From Tetragonia tetragonoides (taxonomy: Eukaryota > Streptophyta > Magnoliopsida > Caryophyllales > Aizoaceae): DNA of 64,000 nt. The stretch is taken from positions 32,170,501 through 32,234,500 of the forward strand of contig CM076154.1 in NCBI GenBank assembly GCA_038025085.1, given 5' to 3'. Positions 46,640-58,560 of this stretch are shown here, in pieces; the first letter of the stretch is position 1, and each line of letters opens with the position of its first letter. The position numbers were made by a program, and so were the translations under genes. Under the pieces are notes generated by a model. The model worked only from the letters and a program-made list of their open reading frames with translations, did not search any database and was not told the origin of the DNA.

Positions 46640-46890
46640 GAGTATTATCCCATCAGCTCACTTTGGGATTCATACAGATTCCAGGCAAGGGCTTCAAGGG
46701 TTGCTTATCAGTCACCATCATGGGTGAAAAAAACTCTGCTTTAAATTCCAGGGCATTGGGATGGTCCAAAAGATTGTGCGTCACCTGCATGGCTGCTGCA
46801 CATAGACTTCATGCTCGAGTGAATTCAATTTCCAGAAGAACTGCTCGAGGAGGTTAATCAACTCATCAAATCCTTCCGAACAAATAAATT
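46640..46890 (+). pseudogene. Epoxide-hydrolase-like C-terminal fragment fused behind the transporter pseudogene
   Basis: In shifting frames the sequence reads VTIMGEKNSALN, then FPGIGMVQKIV, and later FPEELLEEVNQLIKSFR. These match in order the acid-Asp region (MLIIGEKDSILKFPG) and the C-terminus (MPQEINQLIISFL) of the epoxide hydrolase at 8604-10284. The catalytic Asp is replaced by Asn and the His region is not readable. At least two frame changes and internal stops make it non-functional. There is no trace of the N-terminal two thirds. Confidence 0.55.
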
Positions 46891-47419
46891 GTGTCCAGAC
46901 TCCAGAGGAGATGAAACCATACATGCTTAGTGCTCAGTAATAGAGAGCAAGATATTTCTTTTGTTTATTGATGTTGTAATGTCTAATTGGTCAGAAAAGA
47001 ATTGGCCATGACAGAGGACATCTGGGAGGTGAAAGCTTCAGCTGTGAAATTGGAGAAGTTACTATACCATTTGGAAAGGCTTTTTCTGCAGCAAAGGGTT
47101 CTGTTACCTTCAGTTTCCATCATTTGTGGTCAGCTACTTATACTCAAGCTATGCATAACGCCTAAAGTAATTTGAAGAAAGATATATCAAGTAACAGCAT
47201 AAATGGAAGCTATCATGTTTCAAGCAACATCAACACCGAATAAGGATTTACCCCAACTGCAAGTCATTATATATTCAAAGTCAAGACAAAACAACTTAAT
47301 AACACAGACGACATACTAATATGTAAGGACATATCTTTAAGAAAAGCACAAAGACAAATTTACATACCGCAGAAGATAAGTGAACTATGTACAAAACGAA
47401 AGGTCTCTCTTCGAGGTAT
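46891..47419. other. Intergenic between transporter pseudogene and LanC-like gene
   Basis: Holds the probable 3'-UTR of the LanC-like gene on the minus strand. Nothing else recognised. Confidence 0.4.
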
Positions 47420-49218
47420 TCAAAGTTCATATGCTGGGAACCTAGCTGAAGCTGGTTCCAACATATCCAGAAAAAGGTATGTCATACCTCCAACCCCTTC
47501 AAATAGAGAGTAAGGATTATCACCACCATGCATTTCTCCATCAGCTATGAGTTTTTGGGCATTCTCAAGAAGAAAGGAAGCAAATGCTTTGGCTCTATAC
47601 AAGTAGCTCAAATCTCCAGCCACTCGATACAGCGACATGAAAACATAAGCATTCCCACTGATTCCATGGCAAATTCCAACTCGCTTGAGCAACCCACGGT
47701 TCCAAACCACCTCTGCTGCTTCTGCAGCTGCCTCTAGAAAGATTTTGTCCTTGAATACCTAGACATTAATATTCTTCTCAGTAATAATCACATCTAATCA
47801 TATATGTACACATTAGAAGCCAAAAGCAGAAGCTCCTTGAAGAAAGGAAAACAAAGAAGATACAACCTTATTCAACCACAAGAACCAAAAATACAGCTAT
47901 GCTGACATGAATAAAAGAAAACGGAAGATCAAATTAGTTCAGTATTTCCCGCCAACCTACATAGCGGAATAATTCTGACACCTACATTACTTAGACAATC
48001 ATTTATTGTACCTACAGCATGGAGAATTCTAAACATACCTCATATGCCTTAACAAGCGTAAGCGCTACACCCGGAGCCCCATGACACCAATGCACAAGAG
48101 CATCTCGTTTGGTATCTTCCTCGCTTGCAGGATAATTACCACTGGGAAAGCGGTTCTTGATCATGCATCGAAGTGTATTCTTCACGTCCTCAAGTTCGTC
48201 TGGCTTCAAATCTGTTTCCATCAAAACATGCATAATCCCAGCCAGTCCATGTGCAGCACCCCAATACCTCTCTCCATGCCATTCAAACATGAGCGGCCAT
48301 CTCCCCTTGTTGGGCATCTTTCGTCCATCCTCTATAATGTCATTGACAACTGACCTCTACATATAAAGATCAAAGGTCACAAGAATGACTCAACTATCAA
48401 ATCCATGTCTAATGCTTAGCAATCATCAATGGATATGAAAACTGATCAGTGATGGATCATGCATATATCAAAGATCAAACCTTACCATGAGCTTAGGAGG
48501 TATGGTCCCTTCACCAAGGTGCTTGTTGATGAACAAACAAGCCCATAGAAACCCACCTCGCCCATAAAATAGCTCATTGGGATGATTCTTGGGCAAATTA
48601 ATCTGTTGCCAATCAGCCAAAGTTATATTAGAACTCATCAAGTGCAAACAAATCTGAAATGAACTCAGAAACCCAGTTATGACCACAATTAAATCAAGCT
48701 AACCTGCTTAAACTGAGCTAAATAGTAATTGACCAACTGCCCATTTCCCATAAGGTTAGCTACAACAGCTCCAAGAGCACACACTCCAGCCTTCCCACAA
48801 ATAAATGTCACCTCCCTGTTAAAACCCTCAAATGATCACCAATTAAAACAATCCCAATTTCAAAAAAAGCATGAAATCAATTTTAACCCAGTTTCTGTTT
48901 CCTCCCCAACATTCAAAGGCCCAAATATTGAATTAAAACAGAAAAAAAGTAGAACTTTGGGCACCTGGATTGAGAAGAAGCATGATCACAAGCCTTGACA
49001 ATCTCCAAGCAAAGATTAAGGTCATTGATATTCTTAGTAACTTGGTATGATTTGAGTAGCAAGAAAGCAGTGCCAAGAGTACCAACATAAAGAGAAAAGT
49101 CCCCTACTTTCTGCTTAGTAAGCCCCCAAGTCTCTATTATCACCTGTGTGACATTTTCACAAACATATGGTGTGCATTAGCACCATGCCAATAATATATA
49201 ACACAGATTGCTCATAAA

Positions 49219-49257
<39 letters not shown>

Positions 49258-49439
49258 AAGTCTTAGATAGTTACAGTTTCTTTGATATCCAAAGCTTGTC
49301 TCTCTAATAAGGAAGCAAGGGACTTATAATCCAATTTAAGGAGCTTCATAAGTGGATTTTCATTAGTTTCTAACTCTTGTAATGTAGATGTTTCTGAAAT
49401 ATAATCTGGCATCTTGTTTGGGAAGTAACGATCTGCCAT
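47420..49439 (-). CDS. LanC-like protein (GCR2/GCL family), 409 aa, six exons
   Basis: Minus-strand exons 49439-49275, 49143-48965, 48815-48704, 48602-48486, 48356-48039 and 47758-47420 join in frame (1230 bases) with GT-AG introns. The start MADRYFPNKMPDYISETS is the first ATG. The protein is an alpha/alpha-toroid of LanC type. Zinc ligands are Cys282 (HWCHGAPG), Cys327 and His328 (GICHGISGN), matching spacing in eukaryotic LanC-like proteins. Other conserved stretches are YVGTLGTAFLL, YGRGGFLWACLF, WGAAHGLAGIMHV and LFEGVGGMTYLFLD. Eukaryotic homologues bind glutathione. Animal LanCL proteins add glutathione to dehydrated phosphosites. The plant GCR2 protein was once proposed as an ABA receptor, a claim since disputed. 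Length matches the family. The gene looks intact. Confidence 0.93.
49224..49256. repeat. A33 homopolymer in LanC-like intron 1
   Basis: Thirty-three consecutive A on the plus strand, read as T33 in the transcript, shortly after the donor of intron 1. Assembly length may be inexact. Confidence 0.9.
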
Positions 49440-49623
49440 TTTCGATTTTGCTCTGTTTTTGGCTCTGCGATGAGAATGAGAGAGCCAGAGAGAGAGAGAA
49501 AACACTGAATTTGAGGAGAGGTAGAGAGCGGCGAATTTCAGCAGTGTCTGACACGTTTGTGTTTGCCGTATATACGTTTATCTACGTGCCAAATAAAGAA
49601 ACCAATTTCTGTTGTTCAACAAA

Positions 49624-49696
49624 GGGGATGTAGCTCAGATGGTAGAGCGCTCGCTTAGCATGCGAGAGGTACGGGGATCGATACCCCGCATCTCCA
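49624..49696 (+). tRNA. tRNA-Ala (anticodon AGC)
   Basis: A 73-nucleotide cloverleaf. The acceptor GGGGATG pairs with CATCTCC (one G-U), with discriminator A. The A box is tagctcagatggtagagcgc, the anticodon stem-loop CTCGCTTAGCATGCGAG has loop TTAGCAT, and the B box is ggggatcgataccccg. There is no intron and no encoded CCA. A T run (about 49706) follows as the RNA polymerase III terminator. It lies about 185 bases upstream of the LanC-like start codon, in opposite orientation, and thus in that gene's promoter area. Confidence 0.96.
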
Positions 49697-49714
49697 TCTT
49701 ATGATTTTTTTCAG

Positions 49715-51180
49715 CTTAGCATAGCTTTTTTTATAAAATTTTACCACTTTTTGGCTTTGGGATAATGGATTAAAGTGAAATGACTCATAAGATTGATGTT
49801 GTTGATAATATTGTGATAATAACTTTCGCCTTAAACATCTAATTTGGTTGGTTCCAAGTTCCACACATAATATCAAAACTCAGTTATCAAGAGCTCCACT
49901 GTCTAACAAAATTGCACTAAATGTTGTTCAATTAACAATATTCATGCCAAAATATTCATAAAAGTTCATACAATTACAATTACACAAAGATCATATTGGC
50001 ATTATTTGATAGTATTACTATGACTACTTTTCAAATTTCTTTTCGTCCTTTGAACGTTAAGTTAACCAATTTCTAGAAAAATGAAGATATAAGAGTTACT
50101 TAGTATAAATAGTGACCTTATTTATTTCACTAATTTGTAATACTCATTTATTTTTTCGAAAGTTATTATAAGATTGTCTTATACAAGTTTTTGAATTAAT
50201 TTAAATCTAAATAACAATAATAACCCTCACACAAGTTCTTAGACAAAAGACATATACTACATAGTAGAGCTGGTTATGGAAGGGAATAAGGGATGATCCG
50301 AAAAGCCCGACCCTTCCAGTCCGTAATTTGGGAGGGTACAGACAAGATTTTTGGAAAGAAAATTTGTTTAATGCGCAGGCTTAGCCCGACTCATTTAAAT
50401 AAATAGACGGACAAAGACAACATAAAATGGCACGTGGGCTGGCGCGCCAGGCCCGTTTAATATTTGTTAGGGTGTTGTTTAAGACTTATTTTGGATGAAA
50501 ATTTTCAAAATCATGATTATATGGAATATTATACTTGACTTTGGAGTTATGTTGCATTTTAATAGTAAATTTACATATTGCAAACAAAGAAAAAATCTTA
50601 AAATTTAATTGGAAATAATTTTTTTTAAATCCCGTTAACCCCTGGGCAAGATGACCCGTTAATAGGGCGGGTCATATCAACAATTTTAAGCTTTGATAGG
50701 CGGATAAGGACAAGAAGTTTTAGGCCCGTTGGACAATTTTTTCATCAAAAAATTAGTTATTTAGTCTTATATATATGTTCACATTTAAAAGAATGGAAAA
50801 TAAGCTAAGTAAACGAATCGGATTCGGAGGTTACCGACTCCGAATAGTTTCAGATTCGAATTCTCCCTAATCGAAGGTTATTTGAATTCGAAGGTGATTT
50901 GAGAATTCATCTAATTTTCGGGCGAATTCAGATTTAGCATAACTCCGTTCCGAAACCGATCCATTACTCAATCAAAAAATAAAAAATGATGATACGGTAT
51001 GAAAACGGCGTCGTCCCGGAAGCCACAAAACAGGTGTCATAAAAACAAGTTAGCAGAGTACATAAGTCAAAATTCACAAATGTAAACCCTCCTAAAGTCA
51101 GCATTTTTTCGCGCACGTATCACCCATTTTCGCGCTCTCTCCCCCTCCCTTTCTCTCTCCATTCCCATGGCAATCGGCAA
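49715..51180. other. Intergenic region with a degraded hAT-like repeat
   Basis: No gene seen. From 50267 (tagagctggttatgg) to about 50720 the sequence carries GCCCGACCC, GGCCCGTT and GGGCGGGTCA motifs typical of the local hAT MITEs. A right terminus or duplication could not be identified. 50815-50945 contains repeated gattcg(g/a)a strings. The last 150 bases lead into the clathrin light chain leader. Confidence 0.4.
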
Positions 51181-51364
51181 ATCATGAGAGAGAAAACAAA
51201 ACACCGCAATTCCTAATTTCCCATAATGTGATCGAGTCACACATCGAGCTCAACAAAGAGAGAATTTCAAGGATCACAGAATAACAAACCCAAGAGAGAA
51301 ATCAAGAGAGAAAGAGAGTGTGTGTGTGTGAGCCTGCCACGTGTCCACACAGATACAAACCACA

Positions 51365-54300
51365 ATGTCGATGTTCGACACGATGAGCAATGACGGCGGC
51401 GATGGACCCCACCCAGCCCCACCCTTCGAGGACGACAGCGACTACGGCGGTTTCGACCCGAATTTCTCGTCACCTTACGTCAGCGGCGGTGGAGAGGACC
51501 CCACAGGCGGCGGCGCGTATGGATTTGAATCTGGAGAGATGGAGTACGCGCCACCTCACGCGCCGTCGCCTTTTGAAGAGGATATGAATGGGGATGGGGC
51601 GCGTGGGGAATTGGATGAGGGGGTTTTCGCTTCTGATGATGGTGGGTCCGTTTTGCCTCCGCCTACGGAAATGCCGCCTGAGGAAGGAGCTGCCTTTCGC
51701 GAATGGCGCCGGTCAGTCTATTTTTCTCTCCTCTTTTTATAGAATATAGATTGATTTTATTCGAATTTTAGTGTGATGTAAAGATGGATGGTTTATTTAT
51801 TGTTAAATTCATTTAGGTTTTTGCATGTTCACGTTGGATTGATTTCAGATTTGGGTTTGAATTTTGATGGGTCATGCATGGGTTTGAATTTTCAAAGATT
51901 TAGTTTCAATGGCATCTACTAGTGTCAAGGTTTTAGTTATATAAGCCAACGGTCTGCTTCTCTTCTTCAACAGAAGCTCAACAGAAGCTCATTGTATTCC
52001 TCGACAACCACCGAGGGTCGTGTTGGTAGGGTGGATGGTTAAGTCTGTCATCATCATTATCGCCCATCGGCCTATAAATGGTGGTGCTGGTGTTAATGGT
52101 GAAAAAGCAGGGGAGAAGAAGTGTCAAGTCTGTGAGCTTTCGAGTTTCGAGGGAGGGGGTGGAGTGGAGTGGGATAGATGGAAAGAAAAACAATTAGACT
52201 GACCTTATTTGGGGAGTATAGTATTTGCTATATAGGCACTGTATGTAGAGCTGTTCACATACCGGTATAGGCCGGAATTTTCGGCCAGATCAGACTTTTT
52301 GGGTCCAATTTTATCCGTGTCCGTCCAGTCCAGACCAATTAGCAAATGATGTCAGAAGGTTAAAATACGATCCCTCCCTTATGATTTATAAATCCGGTCC
52401 GGTCCCACCCTAACTGTATGTACTCCAACATAGGTTAACACTGATCATAAAAGGAAGGAATTTAGGATTTAGAGGGGAGAGAAATTGCTGGAGTTTTTTT
52501 AGTTTATTTTCGGAGTATATGCTAATTAGGCTTCTCCAAAGCAAGTGAATTGGCTATGTCATTTGTTTCCCTTGTTTGTTGCTTGAACAAATACATTGCT
52601 AGGTAAGTACCTACACAATATTGTTCAATTTGTTCCACATTACATGGCTCTAAGCTCCCATGGATAGTCCCTCTTATTGTGCACCCGACCTAGGGCGTCT
52701 TGGAGTTTGAGTCTATGATTAAGGGGTACATTCTTCAAGCTATTTATCTACCAGGTTGTTTCTAGTGCAAGTACAATTGCTTTGTATTCAGATTCTCCCT
52801 AATCTCTGATCCCAACGCGCTCTTGGAAGGTGCTATCCCAGATCACAAAAACTTGTTTAAGACGGTCTTTCCGTAACTTTTGGCGAGACGAGTGTCACTT
52901 TTTAGTGAAATAAGGGTTATGGCTCATAATAAGTGACGCCTACATTGCTAAACAGTGACCCCAATTTTCTGTGAGTTGTCTCACACAAGACTTAGCTCTA
53001 AATCGTTCCTCAAAACTCCTCCAATCTGTGTTGTGCCTGGTTTACCCAATGAGGACCTGTCTACGTTCCACTTAGCTATATTTATGGGGGGACACACTTG
53101 TTGGTGAAGGCCTGCTTTTCTCCCCTACTTGTCCGCTTCAAAATTTTCATTACCTGCTGGGCAGTGTGGAAACTCACTCTTTGTGCCTAGCTTTTACCCA
53201 AAATCCTAGTCGTGTTTTGACAAGCATGCTGATATTCTCCCAATCAAACCCACTTGCTTTCTTCACAACACAAAGTTCATACTATGAACCTATGGCATTG
53301 AAGAGGGACGCACATAGCTTCCTTTGGAATTTGTTTGTTATACACCCATTCCATGCTAGGAATATTGCCTCCAGTAGGGCTGGGAACACCATGAGATAAA
53401 GTTACTCCATAAAAGCCATTCCTTTTGACAGTAAAAGTGCAGATCAGAGACACTCTTCGAACTCCTCGCAGAATGGACATCACTTCAGTTGCCAGGATGA
53501 TATACAGGCTAGGCAATCTGTCTCTTGTGTTTAGTTTCTTTTGGGGTACTAACCAAACCAAAAGCTCCAATCTCGGTGGGGTGACACCCTTCCATCTTCC
53601 CTTCACTGTGTTGGAAACATTTAACTGGGCATAAAGAATTTTTGAAATTGCCTGAGAGAAACATTTCACTAAATACAGTCCTTTTGTATCACGTGTTCAA
53701 TGCCATTTTTTACCCTATGTAGTTTTCCCCTCCTCTATTCATGCAGCATATCTGCCAATATATCTTCCTCCCATACAAATAGTTACCATCTGCAACTAAA
53801 ATTCCAATTCCATGGCAAGCCATCGCCCATCCCATACACCCATATTGGATACTGTTTCATCTTCTAGCATAGAAATCCTATAGTCAAAAATATCTCTCCA
53901 TAAGCTTTCTTTCTTATCTCCTATCTAGACGTCTTTCCAGATGTTGGTTTCTCGTCATCTCCTAGTCTTCTGCACACGCGGCTGAATTATGTCTTAATAT
54001 ATTTTTCCCCATTGCTTCACTGACACTATTCTTTTCCATAGGCCACCTGTTTTGCTTCCCTTCCCGTCAAAGGCTATCACAGGTCTGGCTGCAGAAACCA
54101 AACACTCATTCTCTAGTTTGGAGTGAATAACTCGTGACAGATGGAAAGATCCTAAAACCCCTATTAGAGCATGGCAATGTTGTGTAGCCAAAACAATGAA
54201 AGAAAAGAAAAGAGTATGGCAGTGTTGGCTCAGTATTGGAGTGATATGTACTACTATCCAGCACTGCCTCAGAAAAGCGAATTCCAGTACTGAATGGTGT

Positions 54301-57296
54301 AACAGGGATATTGGATCATTTCTGGAACTTCAGTTTTTAAACCACACGCACCAATTCTGATCTGGGGAGTTAGTTATGTTCTGCTTGATTTTGTTGATCA
54401 TGTATCTAGTATCTGACTATCTGTAGTACATGAATTTTGAGCTTTGTTTGTTCTTTTATTATTGCTCATAATGTTTGCAAATTTAAGTAGAGTAAGACAC
54501 ATTTCCCCTTTAACTTAATATGCGAAATTGTATGTCAAATTTGTAGTGTGGTAATACTAAGATAACTATGTCTTCCTGGTACAACTTCATCTCCAATGAT
54601 CTGATTACCACCCATTCCTCTCACAAGGTTCCTGCATAAGCAGGGTCAAAGAGAGGGAGGAGGGTGGGGCTGGGGTTAAATGTTCACAGCCTTACCTTGA
54701 ACTTGAATTACAGAGACTTCCAATTGAACCCTTGATTTGAAAAGTTCTTTTTTCTTTCTTTTGCAACGGGGAACCTGCAGCCACTACTCTTAGAGTGTGT
54801 ACGCGGGCTGAACAAAGAGGGCTTAGTGGGAATCGAACCCATGACCTTGGTCATGAAATCCAACCCCACAACCAACTATGCTACCCCTTCCAGGGCGATT
54901 TGAAATGCGTTTACTGTCTGCAACTTTGCAGGAAATAAGAAGCACAAGACAGTCAGTTTACTAAGCTAGTTTGTTTGTCCATTGTGATCCAAAGCTGAAA
55001 ATTTGCCAATAGTGACTCTAAGCTAGTTTGTTTGTCCATTGTGATCCAAAGCTGAAAATTTGCCAATAGTGACTCTGTTGGGAAAAGACGGATTAAGCTG
55101 CAGAATAATTTCTTTTCCCTTTTTGTTTGATTAAAATGAGCTAAAAATAATAATTGTGAAAAATAAAGTACATGAGGACACCAAGAATATTACGTGGAAA
55201 GCCCTCCATGGCGAAGGTAAAAACCACGGGACTTTTGGTCTAGTAAAACTTCCACTATAATATAGTAGGATTACAAAAATGTCGTCTTTATTAAAAACTA
55301 GAGGATATCTCTCAAATGACCTCTCCACAAAGGATAGATTACAACAACTATTTAGTTTTCCTTGCATGGTGATTCACTTATTTCTCTAGGAATTCCGTGT
55401 ACTTCCAAAACCCCTATAAATATTGGTATTGGGAGGAGGCTTTAAAAACACAGAGAAAATCCACAAGTTGTGAACTGTGAGAGAAATCCATTCTTAGAGT
55501 GAGAGAGAGAAAGAGATCCATATAAAAGTCAGAGAATTTGAGATCATCGAATATTCTCAAATTCATTTGTGAGAGTTCAACCATTTTTGGTGAGATAATA
55601 CATGTTGGAATTCATCATTTGTGGGTGAGGTCATTTGAGAGAGATCCTCTAGTTTTGTATTAGAGACGACATTTTTGTAATCCTGCTATATTATTGGACC
55701 AAAAGTTCAGTGGTTTTTATCTTCTCCTTGGAGGGTTTTCCACGTAAAGTTCTTGGTGTTCTCATCTACTTTATTTTTAGCCCATTTTAATCATACAAAA
55801 AGGTAAAAGTTTTCGTAAATAGTCTGTTTTTTCCAAACAGATTTTCTAGCATCTTTTTAAAATAGACGCATATTATGGGAGTAAAGATTTAATTGGAGCA
55901 GTGTATAAGCCTATCGAACTTTCTTTTTTTCTTGTTAGTGAAGCATCTCAATTTTCTTAAAAGTTTTAATTAACTATGCTGCTTTTGATGCACCATGGTC
56001 AATGTTTAACATTTGTGATTCAGTTCTGTTGCTAGTTGCCTTTGATGTTTATATGGAGCTTGCATACCCAAATTAAAACAAAAACAAAACCGAAAACAGA
56101 AAAAAAAATGGAACTATTACTGGTGTCAAAGCATGAAGACAAGCTATAAGAGTACAGTTTCCCGAGTCTTGTTTTCTAGGTGTTAGTCATTTCTAGAGCT
56201 GCGTAGTGTTTTTTTGCAGCTTGCTTGTTGATCTTGTGCATATTTAGTTTGGTTTGGCACACAGATGTCCTTGTGAAGTAAAAGCTGGAGACGAGCAAAG
56301 GAAAGTTACTAGTAAAGATGTAAAATCTCCTAGTAGTCTTCTTGTTTGAATTGCTCATATATATTCACCCTTTGCAGACTGATAGAAAACCCAATAAGCG
56401 CCCCTGAATTTTCTGTGTCCTTACGTAATATGTAGTCCTACATACCTAGATTAGTTTCTGTATGTGATTCTTTTCCACCTATTTGTATAGCCAAAATGCC
56501 ATTCACCTTGAAGAGAAGGAGAAAATGGAGAAAGAAATGAGGAACCAAATAATCAATGAAGCTGATGAGTACAAACGATCATTCTATGAGAAAAGACAGC
56601 GCAACTGTGACACTACCAGGACTCAAAACCGAGAGAGGGAGAAGGTAAGGATTCCCTGATCCTCTTGTTTACTTCTCTTCCTATCAATTTCTGATACACT
56701 ATTAGATAACTAAACCGTCCATTTATCTCTAGATAATCTAGTTTCATTTAATTGGCTTGCAGTTGTACGTGATAAATCAGGAGAAGTTTCACAAAGAGGC
56801 TCACCAACATTATTGGAAAGCAATTGCAGAACTGATCCCACGTGAGGTCGCAAACCTTGAGAAGAGGAGGGGAAAGAAAGATTCCGATAAGAAGGCCTCG
56901 GTCGTGGTTATCCAGGGACCCAAGCCCGGAAAGCCTACCGATCTCACACGAATGCGCCACATTGTTCTGAAGCTGAAGCAGAACCCTCCACCCCACATGA
57001 TGCCTCCACCTCCTACTCCCGCCAAAGATGGTAAGGATGGAAAGGACGCAAAGGATGCGGAAAAGGATAAGGATACGAAAGACACCAAATCGGACGCAAA
57101 GGACATTGCTAAAGATGATAAGAAATATGCTAACCCTGCTACCCCAGGCTCTCCTGGGAAGGATGCAGAAAACAAACCACCACCTAAGGATGCTGAGAAG
57201 GCTACAGATGGTGCAGTTGAACCAGAGGCTCAGGCTGTTGCTCCTTCAGGGGAGGGTGAACAAGCCGAAGAAGCTGAGCCGACCCCTTCTGCATAA
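51365..57296 (+). CDS. Clathrin light chain, 344 aa, three exons
   Basis: Exons 51365-51711, 56491-56644 and 56763-57296 join in frame (1035 bases). The start is the ATG of [12 protein letters not shown] longer frame would start at a GTG. The protein binds the clathrin heavy chain hub and regulates coat assembly in endocytosis and trans-Golgi traffic. Seen: Asp/Gly/Pro-rich N-terminus ([16 protein letters not shown]), REWRR at the exon 1/2 joint, the long helix that binds the heavy chain ([39 protein letters not shown]), [16 protein letters not shown], and a Pro-rich stretch followed by a Lys/Asp-rich tail (residues 255-288). Intron 1 is 4.8 kb and full of transposon insertions. The leader has a (TG)n stretch at 51318-51331. 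Confidence 0.95.
52246..52412. mobile_element. hAT MITE (167 bp) in clathrin light chain intron 1
   Basis: Ends tagagctgttcac and cggtcccacccta (complement TAGGGTGGGACCG) with the perfect 8-bp duplication actgtatg at 52238-52245 and 52413-52420. Inside are ccggtat, ccgtccagtccagacc and ggtccggtcc motifs. Confidence 0.85.
52650..53700 (-). pseudogene. LINE remnant: RT-associated zinc-binding domain and RNase H, antisense in the intron
   Basis: Reading minus, 53669-53277 holds [23 protein letters not shown], the pattern of the zf-RVT domain that follows RT in plant LINEs. Further on (about 52800-52650) [15 protein letters not shown] with a stop resembles the LINE RNase H. Order and strand agree. 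No intact endonuclease or RT was recognised, and frames are broken. Sequence between 53700 and 54240 may belong to the same remnant but was not recognisable. Confidence 0.45.
54743..54896 (-). mobile_element. tRNA-derived SINE (154 bp)
   Basis: On the minus strand: ggaaggggtagcatagttgg (A-box region), gggttcgattcccac (B box), then gtagtggctgcaggttcccc and a T-rich tail. The 9-bp duplication gatttgaaa is at 54734-54742 and 54897-54905. Confidence 0.8.
54961..55074. repeat. 57-base perfect tandem duplication
   Basis: ctaagctagtttgtttgtcc...agtgact occurs at 54961-55017 and again at 55018-55074, immediately before the TG start of an LTR-like sequence at 55076. Confidence 0.9.
55076..55839. mobile_element. 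Copia-type LTR with an inverted partial copy (fold-back)
   Basis: From 55076 (tgttgggaaaagacgg) the sequence reads as an LTR with TATA motif (cctataaatattgg, about 55412). From about 55620 to 55839 the first part is repeated in reverse complement, with shared strings such as gacgacatttttgtaatcct and tttttgt(t/a)tgattaaaat, ending tttttccaaaca. The arms are roughly 220-260 bases with a loop of about 290. The flanking pentamers gactc and gattt do not match, so an intact two-ended insertion is not shown. Confidence 0.65.
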
Positions 57297-58066
57297 CAAT
57301 CTACCTTTTTGTTCTAGTAGCAATGACTTACACCAGATCAAATTTTGGCCTACTAATACTATCAGTTTCACGTTTTTTCTATATTTGCGAAAGTTTATAG
57401 TTATTTAGTCGGGAGAATAAGAGGTCAATTAGGTCCAGCAGTAGCACCTAGCACCTGTTCTGGAGCTGTGACTTTTAGCTCTGAAACTTCGTAGCAATTC
57501 ATTTGTTCAGTTACCAGTTATCTAGATGAGATTTCATTCTTATCCTGCCTGACTCCTTTAAGCTTCTGTTTCTCCTTCACCGGCTGATCCGAAAGCCAGT
57601 GATGATGCTCGGAAGTGTCCATGGCTAAGATGCTTTCCAAAACAACCGATTGTTGGCCTGTTGGGGCAGAGCAAGGCGCAAGGATCCGTTAAATTCTAAT
57701 CTTATTCTGAATGTCCAACTAATGTGATCCCAAAATTAAGCAACCGAATCAATCATTTGCATTGCTCCGTCTATCCAGAAGTAAGCATCACATAACTAGC
57801 TCAATTTGTATTACAAGAGTGATCATTATTTTTGGATGGAATTAATGAGTATTATAACCCTATGTTTATTTTTATTTTGTTTGATCGATTGTCGATCACA
57901 ATGACTATTCTCCGCGCTGGCTTGAGACAACTAATCAATAATTTTGAAGCTGCTCTATACCCTAGTCGAGATTCCAACCTCGAACTTGGTTATCAATAAG
58001 CTTATTAAATTTAAAAGGTTGGGGGAAAATGGCTTATATGAAAGGATATTTGATTCCCAAGCTAAG
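57297..58066 (+). other. 3'-UTR and flank of the clathrin light chain gene
   Basis: Pyrimidine-rich, no further frame. The 57028-57408 frame in another phase only overlaps the last exon. The flank ends at a DNA transposon boundary. Confidence 0.5.
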
Positions 58067-58560
58067 GGGGGTGTTTGATTGCTGGCTTTTGGGGTAGCTT
58101 TTGGACTTGTTGGCTATTTGACTAGTCCAACATCCACAAATAGTATTTGGTTACTGGCTTTTGGGGTTGGCTTTTGGCAACCCACCAGATGATTTTTCAC
58201 CAGCCAGAGGGCATAGCGTTTGTCATCGGCTGTTCACTAATTAATTAGTCCAAAGACACATATGCCCAAAAGATCTTCAAATTTACCGCTCATGCCATCA
58301 TCTGTCATCTACCAGAAGTCCACAACTGAAGAAACATCATACCATCCAGTACCTTCTTAACCAAAGAAAACCACCATCAGCATGGAGTTGCTCGAGAGTA
58401 TTTGTGAACCTGGGCTCCCATCCGCAACCAACTTCCCGTGCATGTTTGATTTGGATTTTAGACTTTGCCATAAAATTACAATTTGCTCTCTATCATATGA
58501 AAAATTCAGATTTTAATACAATCTTAACCCTCACATAGCCTTATATTTGAAGATTGAGAG

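Noticed and set aside
50267..50720. A complete hAT element between the tRNA gene and clathrin light chain
   Set aside because: Only the left terminus and internal motifs are recognisable. No right end or 8-bp duplication was found.
52650..54240. An intact LINE in the clathrin light chain intron
   Set aside because: Only zf-RVT-like and RNase H-like pieces are readable, with broken frames and no endonuclease or RT motifs.
57028..57408. Met/Leu/Arg-rich 126-codon frame
   Set aside because: Out-of-phase shadow of the last clathrin light chain exon.
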